A stretch of DNA of 64,000 nt from Promicromonospora iranensis (GTDB lineage: Bacteria; Actinomycetota; Actinomycetes; Actinomycetales; Cellulomonadaceae): the NCBI RefSeq assembly GCF_028994805.1, contig NZ_JAJQQP010000012.1, positions 62,001 through 126,000 of the forward strand. The letters run 5' to 3'. Below, piece after piece: positions 43,599-52,110 of this stretch; the stretch's first letter is position 1; the number at the start of each line of letters is the position of its first letter. The translations under genes were made by a program, and so were the position numbers. The notes beneath the pieces are model-generated. The model ran no database searches and was not told the origin of the DNA. It saw nothing but the letters and a program-made list of their open reading frames with translations.

Positions 43599-44200
43599 CG
43601 GACGCCCCCGCGCGTGGGCGCCAGGTGCTCCAGCGCGTCGCGGAGCTGGGCGCGGGCCCGGTGGATCCGGGAGCGCACCGTCCCGAGCTTGACGCCAAGC
43701 GTCACGGCGATCTCCTCATAGCTCAGGCCCTCGATGTCGCACAGCACGACGGCGGCACGGTACTCGGGGCGCAGGGCGTCGAGCGCCTTCTGGACGTCCT
43801 GGTCCAGGTTGGCGTGCTCGTACCCGCGCTCCGGACGGCCGAAGTCGCCGGTGTCGGCGACGTGGCCGTCGTCGTCCCCCATCGCCTCCATGCGGATGCG
43901 CTTCTTGCGGCGCGCGCCGTCGAGGAACAGGTTGGTGGTGATGCGGTGCAGCCAGCCCTCGAACGTGCCCGGCGTGTAGCTGGACAGCGAGCGGAACACC
44001 CGGATGAAGGTCTCCTGCGTGAGGTCCTCGGCGTCCTGCTTGTTGCCGGTCAGCCGGTAGGAGAGCCGATAGACGCGCGCGGAGTGCTCGCGCACGATCT
44101 CTTCCCAGGTCGGCGGCTGCCAGGGCAGGTCGGCGGCGCCGGGCCCGGAAGGTACCGACGCACTTACGTCTGCTGCTGCACGAGTACTCACAGAAGTCAT
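43595..44200 (-). CDS. sigE: ECF sigma factor, SigE-like
   Basis: 201 residues. Region 2 ([19 protein letters not shown] and FIRVFRSL) recognises the -10, and region 4 ([23 protein letters not shown] then [14 protein letters not shown]) the -35. The [16 protein letters not shown] segment is well conserved in the actinobacterial SigE group. ATG 44200 with GAGGACG before it is preferred; the frame runs further upstream without family similarity. Divergent from the methyltransferase, as in M. tuberculosis (Rv1220c/Rv1221). Confidence 0.92.
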   Translation of the reverse strand: MTSVSTRAAADVSASVPSGPGAADLPWQPPTWEEIVREHSARVYRLSYRLTGNKQDAEDLTQETFIRVFRSLSSYTPGTFEGWLHRITTNLFLDGARRKKRIRMEAMGDDDGHVADTGDFGRPERGYEHANLDQDVQKALDALRPEYRAAVVLCDIEGLSYEEIAVTLGVKLGTVRSRIHRARAQLRDALEHLAPTRGGVR

Positions 44201-44300
44201 CGTCCTCTCAACGCACGCCGAAGCCCAGTCGTTCCCACGGGCTGTACCCTGACGCCGCACGTGATGCACACATCTTGTCCAGCGCCAGCGGAGGAAACCC

Positions 44301-44951
44301 ATCAGCACAGCGGAGCCGTCCGGCCACGGCAAGGTCGCGGCCTGGGTCTACAGCGAGGCCTTCGTCCCCGAGGACGAGGTGCTGCTGCGCGCCCGCGAGC
44401 GCGCCTCGGAGCTGGGTTGTCCCGCCGTGCTGCCTGGCGTCGGGGCCGTGCTGCGGGTGCTGGCCGCCGCCACGAACGCGCACGCGGTGGTGGAGGTCGG
44501 TACGGGTGCCGGTGTCGCTGCCCTGTGGCTCCTCCGCGGTATGCCGCTCGACGGCCAGCTCACCACCATCGACCGGGAGGTGGAGCACCAGAGGGCAGCG
44601 CGGGCGGCGTTCGCCGAGGACGGCGTCGCCCCGCAGCGCACCCGGATCATCCCCGGCCGGCCCGGTGACGTGCTGCCCCGGCTGGCGGACGGCGCCTACG
44701 ACCTGGTGCTCGTGGCGAGCGACCCGCTGGGCTACCCGGAGTACGTCGACGAGGCCCTGCGACTGCTCCGGCCGGGCGGCGTGCTCGCCGTGGACGGCGC
44801 GCTGCTGCGGGACCGGGTCGCGGACCCTGCCCGCCGCGACGAGCTCACCACCGTCGTGCGAGAGGTGGGCCGGACGCTGCGCAACGACGAGCGGGTGCTG
44901 CCTGCCATGCTGCCGAGCGGAGACGGGCTGCTGCTGGCCGTCCGTCGCTGA
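44301..44951 (+). CDS. O-methyltransferase (Rv1220c-like), apparent ATC start
   Basis: SAM-dependent methyltransferase of the O-methyltransferase 3 family. [17 protein letters not shown] is the SAM-binding loop, RRI-like core [11 protein letters not shown] follows. The coding sequence clearly begins before the first conventional start (GTG 44379): residues such as [16 protein letters not shown] align with the N-terminus of the mycobacterial protein. In this frame no ATG, GTG, TTG or CTG lies between the TGA at 44262 and that point, but ATC at 44301 is preceded by a perfect GGAGG with 6-nt spacing. With ATC the length is 216 residues, matching the family. Either a non-canonical start or an ATG-to-ATC base error. 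Confidence 0.82.
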   Translation: MSTAEPSGHGKVAAWVYSEAFVPEDEVLLRARERASELGCPAVLPGVGAVLRVLAAATNAHAVVEVGTGAGVAALWLLRGMPLDGQLTTIDREVEHQRAARAAFAEDGVAPQRTRIIPGRPGDVLPRLADGAYDLVLVASDPLGYPEYVDEALRLLRPGGVLAVDGALLRDRVADPARRDELTTVVREVGRTLRNDERVLPAMLPSGDGLLLAVRR

Positions 44952-44952
44952 C

Positions 44953-44990
44953 CTGCCGGACGGCCGGTCCCCGCGACGGACGGCCGGCAG
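44953..44990. terminator. Hairpin between convergent methyltransferase and DUF3117 genes
   Basis: CTGCCGG (44953-44959) pairs with CCGGCAG (44984-44990), and the inner GGCCGGTCC pairs with GGACGGCC with one bulge. GC-rich stem without T tract, placed between two gene ends. Confidence 0.6.
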
Positions 44991-45003
44991 TGGAGCTCAG
45001 GCC

Positions 45004-45171
45004 TCAGGCGATCACGGTCTGGAGAGCGTCGCCGAGCTCGCTTGCCTCGGTCGCGTTGAGCTCGACGACGAGCCGACCGCCGCCCTCGAGCGGCACACGC
45101 ATGACGATGCCGCGCCCCTCCTTGGTGACCTCGAGCGGTCCGTCACCCGTTCGCGGCTTCATCGCAGCCAT
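45004..45171 (-). CDS. DUF3117 family protein
   Basis: A 55-residue protein almost universal in Actinomycetes (Rv1211 type): KPRTGDGPLEVTKEGRGIV, then RVPLEGGGRLVVELN. Function unknown. ATG 45171 is chosen because GGAGAG lies 6 nt upstream; an ATG at 45186 is also in frame. Convergent with the methyltransferase gene. Confidence 0.93.
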   Translation of the reverse strand: MAAMKPRTGDGPLEVTKEGRGIVMRVPLEGGGRLVVELNATEASELGDALQTVIA

Positions 45172-45304
45172 GTGTGGCTCTCCCATTCCGTTGTCCGGTG
45201 TGTAGCAGCATTCATGTTCCCGGCGAACGCCGAGGGCACAGACTCATTCTAGTTCAATTGCCGCCCCTTACTTTCCACGCGCCCTTTCGCCGCCCTTCGC
45301 CGGA

Positions 45305-46237
45305 TCAGGCAAGACCGCGCAGTGCCGCGGCCGGTGGCGCCTCGTCCCGGACCGCCGCCACGAGGTCGAGAACGCGTCGTGTGGCGGCCACATCGTGGGT
45401 GCGGAAGACCCGCGCGCCGAGCCACGCGGCCACCGCCGTCGCACCCAGCGTGCCCTCGAGCCGCTCCTCGGGCGGGAGGTCGAGCGTCTCCCCCACGAAG
45501 TCCTTGCGGGAGAGCGCCATGAGCAGCGGGAAGCCGAGTCCCGCGAGCGTGCCGGTGGCGCGCAGGAGGTGCAGCGAGTGCCAGGTGTTCTTGCCGAAGT
45601 CGTGCGTGGGGTCGACGAGCACCGACTCGCGCGGCACCCCGCACCCCACCGCTCGCGCCGCGGCGGCCCGGAGGGTCGCCACGACGTCGTCCAGCAGACC
45701 GTCGCCGTCCCCCGGGTACTCCACGCGGTACGGGTCGGTGCGGGGTGTCGCGCCGCCCGTGTGGGAGCAGACGACGCCGACGCCGGCCGCCCCCGCCACC
45801 TCCACCAGGGCCGGGTCGTGCCCGGCCCAGGTGTCGTTGATCAGGTCCGCCCCGGCGTCGATCGCCGCGCCGGCCACGCCCGCGCGCCAGGTGTCGACCG
45901 AGACGAGCAGGTCCGGCACCGCACGGCGGACCGCCGCCACGAACGGGACGACCCGGCGGATCTCCTCTGCCTCGTCCACCGGCGACCCGTTGCCCGCACG
46001 GACGCCGCCGACGTCCAGGATCTCCGCGCCGTCCGCGAACGCGCGCTCCGCGGCGGCCAGCGCGGCGGCGTCGTCGGGCACGCGGGCGGGGGCGTAGAAC
46101 GAGTCGGTGGTGCGGTTCAGGACCGCCATCACGACCGGGCGCACCGCGCGGCCGTCGCGCCCCAGCTCGCGTCCGCGCAGCACCAGCGGCGCGGACGCCC
46201 GCGGAACCGTCGCGTCCGGGACGTCCGAACCGTTCAC
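45305..46237 (-). CDS. folP2: Dihydropteroate synthase homologue, FolP2 type
   Basis: 310 residues, TIM-barrel pterin-binding family. The usual DHPS signature GILNVTPDSFSDGG is replaced by MAVLNRTTDSFY, and VGGVRAG, SVDTWRAGVA, NDTWAGHDP, DPTHDFGKNTWH and ALSRKDFVGE match the FolP2 branch (Rv1207). M. tuberculosis FolP2 is reported to lack DHPS activity, so a role outside folate synthesis is likely. GTG start directly follows the LOG gene stop (TAGGTG), so the two are coupled. Confidence 0.85.
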   Translation of the reverse strand: MNGSDVPDATVPRASAPLVLRGRELGRDGRAVRPVVMAVLNRTTDSFYAPARVPDDAAALAAAERAFADGAEILDVGGVRAGNGSPVDEAEEIRRVVPFVAAVRRAVPDLLVSVDTWRAGVAGAAIDAGADLINDTWAGHDPALVEVAGAAGVGVVCSHTGGATPRTDPYRVEYPGDGDGLLDDVVATLRAAAARAVGCGVPRESVLVDPTHDFGKNTWHSLHLLRATGTLAGLGFPLLMALSRKDFVGETLDLPPEERLEGTLGATAVAAWLGARVFRTHDVAATRRVLDLVAAVRDEAPPAAALRGLA

Positions 46238-47092
46238 CTACGCGCCGCCCAGGGTGCTCGGCAGGCCCGGCCCCTCGAGTGCCGCTTCCTCGGTGGCGCG
46301 CTCCGCGGCTGCCGCCGCCTGCAGGGCCGCCTGCTCCGCCTCGATCTGGTGCACCCGCTCGACGACGTGGTTCACCGCCTCCGCGGGGTCGTCGGTGAGG
46401 TGCATGATGTCGAGGTCGGCCTCGCTGATGGTGCCGTGGGTCAGCGCCGTCGAGCGGATCCACTCCAGGAGCCCGCCCCAGTACTCCTTACCCACCAGGA
46501 CGAGCGGGAACTGTGTCACCTTGTGCGTCTGAACAAGGGTCACTGCCTCGAAGAGCTCGTCGAAGGTGCCGAATCCCCCGGGCATCACGATGAATCCCTG
46601 GGCGTACTTCAGGAACATGGTCTTTCGCGCGAAGAAGTACCGGAAGTTGATGCCCAGATTCACGAACTCGTTGACGCCCTGTTCGAAGGGCAGCTCGATA
46701 CCGAGGCCCACCGAAGTACCGCCCGCCTCGGCGGCGCCCTTGTTCGCGGCCTCCATCACGCCGGGCCCGCCGCCCGTGATGACGGAGTACCCGGCCTCCA
46801 CCAGGAGCCGGCCCACGGTCTCCCCCGCGCGGTAGTCCTCGTGGTCCGGCTTGGTGCGCGCGGAGCCGAACACCGACACCGCCGGCCCGAGCTCCGCGAG
46901 CGCGCCGAATCCCTCGACGAACTCGCTCTGGATGCGCATCACGCGCCACGGGTCGCTGTGCAACCAGTCCGACTCCTGGTCGGATGCCAGGAGTCGCTGG
47001 TCCGTGGTGGTCTGCGGGACCTGGTTCCCGCGGAGCAGCACCGGGCCGCGGCGGTAACCGCGGCCGGACTGTGGAATGCCGTCGTCGCTCAT
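46238..47092 (-). CDS. LOG-family (TIGR00730) Rossmann-fold protein
   Basis: 284 residues. VITGGGPGVMEAANKGA and MPGGFGTFDELFEA are the two nucleotide-phosphate binding motifs of the LOG/YvdD family, which releases free base from nucleoside 5'-monophosphates (cytokinin riboside phosphoribohydrolase activity in some members). N- and C-terminal extensions of about 60 residues are typical of the actinobacterial group. ATG 47092 with TAGTTT ending 6 nt upstream. Coupled to folP2. Confidence 0.9.
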   Translation of the reverse strand: MSDDGIPQSGRGYRRGPVLLRGNQVPQTTTDQRLLASDQESDWLHSDPWRVMRIQSEFVEGFGALAELGPAVSVFGSARTKPDHEDYRAGETVGRLLVEAGYSVITGGGPGVMEAANKGAAEAGGTSVGLGIELPFEQGVNEFVNLGINFRYFFARKTMFLKYAQGFIVMPGGFGTFDELFEAVTLVQTHKVTQFPLVLVGKEYWGGLLEWIRSTALTHGTISEADLDIMHLTDDPAEAVNHVVERVHQIEAEQAALQAAAAAERATEEAALEGPGLPSTLGGA

Positions 47093-47098
47093 GCGACC

Positions 47099-47104
47099 AA
47101 ACTA
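47099..47104 (-). promoter_or_regulatory. Leaderless -10 element for the LOG-folP2 pair
   Basis: TAGTTT, then GGTCGC (6 nt), then ATG 47092. It overlaps the dapE stop codon, so the pair has its own promoter within an otherwise co-directional run. Confidence 0.5.
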
Positions 47105-48229
47105 TCCGCCGAGCAGCCAGGCCCGCAGCGCGTCACGGCACTGCGCGAGCTGAGCGACCGGCAGATGCTCGTCGTCCTTGTGCGCGAGCAGCGGGTCCCC
47201 GGGGCCGAAGTTCACCGCCGGCACGCCCAGCTCGGAGAACCGGGCGACGTCGGTCCACCCGTACTTCGGCGCCGGCACGCCACCGGTCGTGGCGAGCACC
47301 GACTGCACGAACTGGGCGGCCAGCGGGTCGTCGAGGCCCGGCCGCGCACCCCCGGCGGCGTCGGTCACGACCAGGTCGAAACCCTCGAACACCTCCCGCA
47401 GGTGGGCCTCGGCGTCCTCGACGGAGCGCGACGGCGCGAACCGGTAGTTCACCTCGACGGTGCACGCGTCCGGGATGACGTTGCCCGCGATCCCGCCCTC
47501 GATCCGCACGGCGTTGAGGCCCTCGCGATAGAGGAGGCCGTCGACCTCGATCGACTGCGGCTCGTACGCGGCGAGCCGGGCCAGCGCCGGGGCCACCGCG
47601 TGGATCGCGTTCTCACCCGTCCACGCCCGCGCCGAGTGCGCGGCGACGCCGCGGGTGCGCAGCTCGACGCGCATGGTGCCGTTGCAGCCGCCCTCGATCC
47701 CGGCGTCGGTGGGCTCGCCGAGGATCGCGAAGTCGCCCCGCAGCAGCTCCGGGTGGTTGCGCGCGAGGCGGCCCAGCCCGTTCAGGGCCGAGTCGACCTC
47801 CTCGTGGTCGTAGAAGATCCACGTGAGGTCGTGCGCCGGCTCGCTGCCGGGCGCCCCGAGCTCGACGGCCAGCGCGAGGGCGACGGCGACGCCGCCCAGC
47901 ATGTCGACGGTCCCGCGGCCCCACAGCACCGCGTCGTCGCCCTCGCCCACCAGGCGCGTGGGCAGGTTGTCCGCGATCGGCACCGTGTCGATGTGGCCGG
48001 CCACGACGACGCGGCGGTCCCGGCCCAGGTTCGTGCGGGCGACCAGGGCGTCCCCGTCGCGCAGCACCTCCAGGTGCGCGCAGCCGCGCAGCAGGATCTC
48101 GATCGCGTCGGCAAGGGCCTTCTCGTCGCCGCTGACGGACGGGATGTCGCAGATGACCCGGGCAAGTGCGACGAGGTCGGACTCCTCGCCGGACGGGTCG
48201 AGCAGGGCAGGGTCGATCACGGTGTCCAC
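47102..48229 (-). CDS. dapE: Succinyl-diaminopimelate desuccinylase
   Basis: Hydrolyses N-succinyl-LL-diaminopimelate in lysine and peptidoglycan synthesis; di-zinc M20 enzyme. 375 residues. VVVAGHIDTVPIADN has the first metal His and Asp, WGRGTVDMLGGVA the bridging Asp, YDHEEVDS the catalytic Glu pair, and LAHKDDEHLP the last metal His. GTG 48229 lies 6 nt after TAGGGT, with no Shine-Dalgarno. Divergent from dapD. Confidence 0.94.
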   Translation of the reverse strand: MDTVIDPALLDPSGEESDLVALARVICDIPSVSGDEKALADAIEILLRGCAHLEVLRDGDALVARTNLGRDRRVVVAGHIDTVPIADNLPTRLVGEGDDAVLWGRGTVDMLGGVAVALALAVELGAPGSEPAHDLTWIFYDHEEVDSALNGLGRLARNHPELLRGDFAILGEPTDAGIEGGCNGTMRVELRTRGVAAHSARAWTGENAIHAVAPALARLAAYEPQSIEVDGLLYREGLNAVRIEGGIAGNVIPDACTVEVNYRFAPSRSVEDAEAHLREVFEGFDLVVTDAAGGARPGLDDPLAAQFVQSVLATTGGVPAPKYGWTDVARFSELGVPAVNFGPGDPLLAHKDDEHLPVAQLAQCRDALRAWLLGG

Positions 48230-48235
48230 AGGACA

Positions 48236-48241
48236 ACCCTA
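48236..48241 (-). promoter_or_regulatory. Leaderless -10 element for dapE
   Basis: TAGGGT on the minus strand, 6 nt before GTG 48229. Confidence 0.6.
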
Positions 48242-48259
48242 TGCGTTGGCCAGGGCCGT

Positions 48260-48265
48260 TAGGCT
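48260..48265 (+). promoter_or_regulatory. Leaderless -10 element for dapD
   Basis: TAGGCT, then GGAGCC (6 nt), then ATG 48272. The GGAG 2 nt before the ATG is too close to act as a ribosome site. Confidence 0.6.
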
Positions 48266-48271
48266 GGAGCC

Positions 48272-49219
48272 ATGACGACCGCATGGGGTTTCGGCCTTGC
48301 CACGATCGCCGACGACGGCACCACCCTCGACACCTGGTACCCGGCGCCCGCCCTCGGCGAGGCGCCCGCCGGCGCGACGCCGCCCGAGGCCCTCGCAGGG
48401 CTCGTGGGTGCTGACGAGGCGCGCCGCGTCCGGCTCGAGGTGGTCAGCACGCAGATCGACCTCGCTGACCCGCCCAAGGACGTCTCCGACGCCTACCTGC
48501 GGCTCCACCTGCTCTCGGCCCGCCTCGTGCGCCCGCACGGGCTCAACCTGGACGGGATCTTCGGCGTGCTGACGAACGTCGTCTGGACCAGCGCCGGCCC
48601 GTGCGCCGTCGAGGGCTTCGAGGAGACCCGGGTGCGCCTGCGCGCCCGCGGCCACGTCACCGTGTTCGGCGTCGACAAGTTCCCGCGCATGGTCGACTAC
48701 CTGGTCCCGTCGGGCGTCCGGATCGCCGACGCCGACCGGGTCCGCCTCGGCGCGCACCTCGCCCCGGGCACCACCGTGATGCACGAGGGCTTCGTGAACT
48801 ACAACGCGGGCACCCTCGGCTCCTCCATGGTCGAGGGCCGCATCTCGGCCGGCGTCACCGTGGGCGACGGATCCGACGTCGGCGGTGGCGCCTCGATCAT
48901 GGGCACCCTGTCCGGCGGGGGCAAGGAGGTCGTGTCCCTCGGCGAGCGGTGCCTCCTGGGTGCCAACGCGGGCCTCGGTATCCCCCTCGGTGACGACTGC
49001 GTGGTCGAGGCCGGCCTGTACGTCACCGCCGGGAGCAAGATCACCGTGCTGGGCGCCGCCGTCGACCCGACCGGTGACGGCACCGCCACCGTCAAGGCGC
49101 GCGACCTCGCGGGCCGCAGCAACCTGTTGTTCCGTCGGAACTCGACCAACGGCGCCGTCGAGGTGCTCGACCGGACCGGCGTCGGGATCGAGCTCAACGA
49201 GGCCCTGCACGCCAACTGA
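48272..49219 (+). CDS. dapD: 2,3,4,5-tetrahydropyridine-2,6-dicarboxylate N-succinyltransferase
   Basis: Succinylates tetrahydrodipicolinate, the step before DapC and DapE. 315 residues, the long actinobacterial form with N-terminal alpha/beta domain and a left-handed beta-helix ([16 protein letters not shown] with the active-site region, then [20 protein letters not shown]). Shares a 42-nt intergenic region with dapE. Confidence 0.95.
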   Translation: MTTAWGFGLATIADDGTTLDTWYPAPALGEAPAGATPPEALAGLVGADEARRVRLEVVSTQIDLADPPKDVSDAYLRLHLLSARLVRPHGLNLDGIFGVLTNVVWTSAGPCAVEGFEETRVRLRARGHVTVFGVDKFPRMVDYLVPSGVRIADADRVRLGAHLAPGTTVMHEGFVNYNAGTLGSSMVEGRISAGVTVGDGSDVGGGASIMGTLSGGGKEVVSLGERCLLGANAGLGIPLGDDCVVEAGLYVTAGSKITVLGAAVDPTGDGTATVKARDLAGRSNLLFRRNSTNGAVEVLDRTGVGIELNEALHAN

Positions 49220-49244
49220 CCAGCACGGACATCAGGGAGCTCGC

Positions 49245-50213
49245 ATGGCCCTCCTGGCCGAGGCCGGTCCACCGGTCCCGCCACCCGCCGACGGTCCCCC
49301 GCGGCGCCGGCCCGTGAGACGCGCGCTCAAGTACGTGGTGGCGGTCGGGTCGGTGAGCGCCGTCGCGACGATCGGCATCGTCGTGGGGCTGAACCGGCTG
49401 ACGGGCGCCGGACCCGTCACGGAACGGTGCACCGCCGTGCTCGACGGCTCGGACTGGTACCTGTCGCCCGGCCAGGCGGACAACGCGGCGCTCGTGGTCG
49501 GCACCTCCGTCGCCCGCGGCCTGCCCGCGCGGGCCGCGACGATCGGGCTGGCCACCGCGCTGCAGGAGTCGAAGCTCGTCAACATCGACTACGGCGACCG
49601 CGACTCCGTGGGCCTGTTCCAGCAGCGCCCGTCCCAGGGCTGGGGCACCGTCGGGGAGATCATGGACCCGGTGTACTCGACCAACGCGTTCTACGACGTG
49701 CTGGTCGAGGTCGAGGGGTACGAGGACATGGCGGTGACGGACGCCGCGCAGACCGTGCAGCGCTCGGGCTTCCCCGACGCGTACGCGCAGCACGAGATGC
49801 GGTCACGCGCCTGGGCCTCCGCGCTCACCGGCAACTCCCCCGCGGCCCTGTCCTGCGAGCTGGCCCCCGTCGCGAACGCCGACCAGATAGCGCCCGACGC
49901 CGCCCGCGACGTCGTGGTGGGCCGCCTGGGCCGCGACCTGGGACTGGCCTCCGCGACCGGCGCCGCGGACCCGAACCGCCAGGACCCGGCGTCGTCCACG
50001 GTGACCGTCGACGCGACGCCGCTCACCCCGGACGACCCGCAGCGCGGCGCGTGGGCGACCGGCCAGTGGGCCGTCGCGACCGCCCAGACCACGCAGGCCG
50101 TCGAGGTGCACGTCGCCGACCGGGTATGGCTCCGCGAGGAGGCCGCCTGGGTCGCCGCGGAGACCCGGCTGAGCCCGGGCGAGGTCCGCATCACGGTGGA
50201 CGCCGCGGAGTAA
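49245..50213 (+). CDS. Membrane-anchored extracytoplasmic protein, lytic-transglycosylase-like
   Basis: 322 residues. A Pro/Arg-rich cytoplasmic segment (1-27), one span (YVVAVGSVSAVATIGIVVGL) and an exported domain. The stretch TALQESKLVNIDYGDRDSVG followed by LFQQRPSQGWG is the hallmark of a widespread actinobacterial family that resembles lysozyme-like catalytic cores: Glu in QESKL could be the acid. A cell-wall hydrolase role is plausible but not shown. ATG 49245 follows CAGGGAG. It lies 25 nt after dapD in the same orientation, so probably in its operon, linking diaminopimelate supply with wall remodelling. Confidence 0.72.
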   Translation: MALLAEAGPPVPPPADGPPRRRPVRRALKYVVAVGSVSAVATIGIVVGLNRLTGAGPVTERCTAVLDGSDWYLSPGQADNAALVVGTSVARGLPARAATIGLATALQESKLVNIDYGDRDSVGLFQQRPSQGWGTVGEIMDPVYSTNAFYDVLVEVEGYEDMAVTDAAQTVQRSGFPDAYAQHEMRSRAWASALTGNSPAALSCELAPVANADQIAPDAARDVVVGRLGRDLGLASATGAADPNRQDPASSTVTVDATPLTPDDPQRGAWATGQWAVATAQTTQAVEVHVADRVWLREEAAWVAAETRLSPGEVRITVDAAE

Positions 50214-50220
50214 CCCCTCA

Positions 50221-50290
50221 CGCCGAGGTAGTCACTTGGCGAGGTAGTCATGCAACTAGGTGACTACCTCGCCAGATGACTACTTCGGCG
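50221..50290. terminator. Long inverted repeat with four GAGGTAGTCA boxes
   Basis: Arms 50221-50250 and 50261-50290 pair at 27 of 30 positions around a 10-nt loop. Each arm carries the 10-mer GAGGTAGTCA twice (50225-50234, 50241-50250; inverted 50261-50270, 50277-50286 with one change), spaced 6 nt apart. It separates the end of the 322-residue gene from the end of the peptide ABC operon and probably terminates both. Confidence 0.7.
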
Positions 50291-50293
50291 GGG

Positions 50294-52108
50294 TCAGCTG
50301 CCGCCGCCCATCAGGCCGCCCAGACCGGAGGAGTTTCCGCCCTCGTTCTGCCGCGGCTCGGGGCGGTCGTAGTGCTCGTCGATCTGCAGCTCCGCGACGT
50401 CGTCGCCGAGCTGGGTCAGCAGAGCGTGCCGGGCCTCGCGGCGCCTGCGCTGCTCCAGCGGCTCCGGCACGGGCGCGGCCGCGATGAGGCGCTGCGTGTA
50501 CTCCTCGCGGGGGTGGTGCAGCACCTCGTCGCGCGGGCCCTGCTCCACGATCCGGCCGTTCTGCAGCACCACCACCCGGTGGGCGAGCAGGTCGATCACC
50601 GCGAGGTCGTGGCTCACGAAGAGGCACGCGAACTTGTAGCGCTCCTGCAGTGCCGTGAACATCTTCAGCACGTTCGCCTGCACGGAGACGTCCAGGGCCG
50701 ACGTCGGCTCGTCCGCCACCAGCAGCTCGGGGTCGAGCGTGAGGGCACGGGCGATGCTGACGCGCTGGCGCTGGCCGCCGGAGAGCTCGTGCGGGTAGCG
50801 GTTGAAGGCGCTGCGGGGCAGCTCGACGGCGTCGAGCAGCTCCAGCACACGCCGGCGCCGCGACTTGTCGTCGCCCTCCTTGTGCACCACCAGCGGCTCC
50901 GCGATCACGTCGCCGATCGGCAGGCGCGGGTTCAGGGACGACGCCGGGTCCTGGAACACGACGCCGATGCGCCGGCGCAGGGCCTTGAGCTCCTTGCCGC
51001 GCATCTTCGTGAGGTCGTTGCCCAGGATCGACACCGAGCCCGACGCCGCCGGGATGAGGCCGAGGGCACACTTGGCGATGGTGGACTTGCCGGAGCCCGA
51101 CTCGCCCACCAGCCCCACGATCTCGCCCTGCGCCACGGACAGCGACACGTCGTCGACGGCCCGGAACGTCGGCTTGCCGAGCCGGTGGTACTCGATGACG
51201 AGCTTGCCCAGGTCGAGCGCCGGCAGGTCGCCGGCACCCGCGACCACGGGGGTGACGTTGCCGAACTGGCCCGGTCCCGACCCCAGGTGGGGCACAGCGG
51301 CCAGCAGGCGCTTCGTGTACTCGTGGCGCGGGTGGTTCAGCACCTGGTCGGCCGTGCCGGTCTCCACGATGTCGCCCTTGAGCATGACGGCGACGCGGTC
51401 CGCCATGTCGGCCACCACCCCCATGTTGTGGGTGATCAGCAGGATGCCCGTGTCCAGCTTGTCCTTGAGCGAGCGGAGCAGGTCGAGGATGTCGGCCTGC
51501 ACCGTCACGTCGAGGGCGGTGGTGGGCTCGTCGGCGATGATCACCTTGGGGTCGCACGCGATCGCCATGGCGATGACGACGCGCTGGCGCTGACCGCCGG
51601 AGAGCTCGTGCGGGTACTGCTTGAGCCGGCGCTCGGGCTCGGGGATGCCGACCATGGCGAGCAGCTCGGCGGCCCGGGCCATGGCCTGCTTGCCGAAGGC
51701 GATGCCGTGCAGCTGCAGGCCCTCGGTGAGCTGGTCGCCGATCGTGAGGACCGGGTTCAGCGCGGTCATGGGCTCCTGGAAGACCATCGCGACGTCGTTG
51801 CCGCGCATGGTGCGCAGCCCTCTGCCGTCGAGGCCGCCCACCACCTTGTCGCCCACGCGGACGGTGCCGCCGACGCGCGCGTTGCGGGGCAGCAGACCGA
51901 GCGCCGTCATCGAGGTGACGGACTTGCCCGAGCCGGACTCGCCCACGAGCGCCACGACCTCGCCGGGCCGCACCTCCAGGTCGATGCCCTTGACGGCGTG
52001 GACGTCACCGAACTCGGTCTTGAACGTGACGGAGAGGTCCTCGAACGAGAGGACGGCGTCGCCGGTGGCCGAGGCGGAACCGGGCGAGCTGATGTCGAGA
52101 GTGGTCAT
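50294..52108 (-). CDS. Peptide ABC transporter, fused DppD/DppF-type ATPase
   Basis: 604 residues with two complete ATPase domains that are separate proteins in most bacteria. Domain 1: GESGSGKSVTSM, LSGGQRQRVVIAMA, VIIADEPTTALDV. Domain 2: GESGSGKSTIAKC, LSGGQRQRVSIARA, LLVADEPTSALDV. Each is followed by the oligopeptide/dipeptide C-terminal extension. Both sites look catalytic. ATG 52108 starts 2 nt after the upstream permease stop. Confidence 0.95.
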   Translation of the reverse strand: MTTLDISSPGSASATGDAVLSFEDLSVTFKTEFGDVHAVKGIDLEVRPGEVVALVGESGSGKSVTSMTALGLLPRNARVGGTVRVGDKVVGGLDGRGLRTMRGNDVAMVFQEPMTALNPVLTIGDQLTEGLQLHGIAFGKQAMARAAELLAMVGIPEPERRLKQYPHELSGGQRQRVVIAMAIACDPKVIIADEPTTALDVTVQADILDLLRSLKDKLDTGILLITHNMGVVADMADRVAVMLKGDIVETGTADQVLNHPRHEYTKRLLAAVPHLGSGPGQFGNVTPVVAGAGDLPALDLGKLVIEYHRLGKPTFRAVDDVSLSVAQGEIVGLVGESGSGKSTIAKCALGLIPAASGSVSILGNDLTKMRGKELKALRRRIGVVFQDPASSLNPRLPIGDVIAEPLVVHKEGDDKSRRRRVLELLDAVELPRSAFNRYPHELSGGQRQRVSIARALTLDPELLVADEPTSALDVSVQANVLKMFTALQERYKFACLFVSHDLAVIDLLAHRVVVLQNGRIVEQGPRDEVLHHPREEYTQRLIAAAPVPEPLEQRRRREARHALLTQLGDDVAELQIDEHYDRPEPRQNEGGNSSGLGGLMGGGS

Positions 52109-52110
52109 GC

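Noticed and set aside
44275-45252. Open frame from TTG 44275 over the methyltransferase
   Set aside because: A different frame from the one carrying the SAM-binding motif; it is Arg/Pro/Ser-rich and runs through the DUF3117 gene on the other strand.
45395-48262. A 955-codon open frame on the plus strand
   Set aside because: Antisense to folP2, LOG and dapE, which have strong signatures; composition is that of a reversed-frame shadow.
50225-50286. CRISPR-like short repeats
   Set aside because: Only four 10-mers in palindromic arrangement with 6-10 nt spacing, no uniform spacers and no cas genes; it is an inverted repeat.
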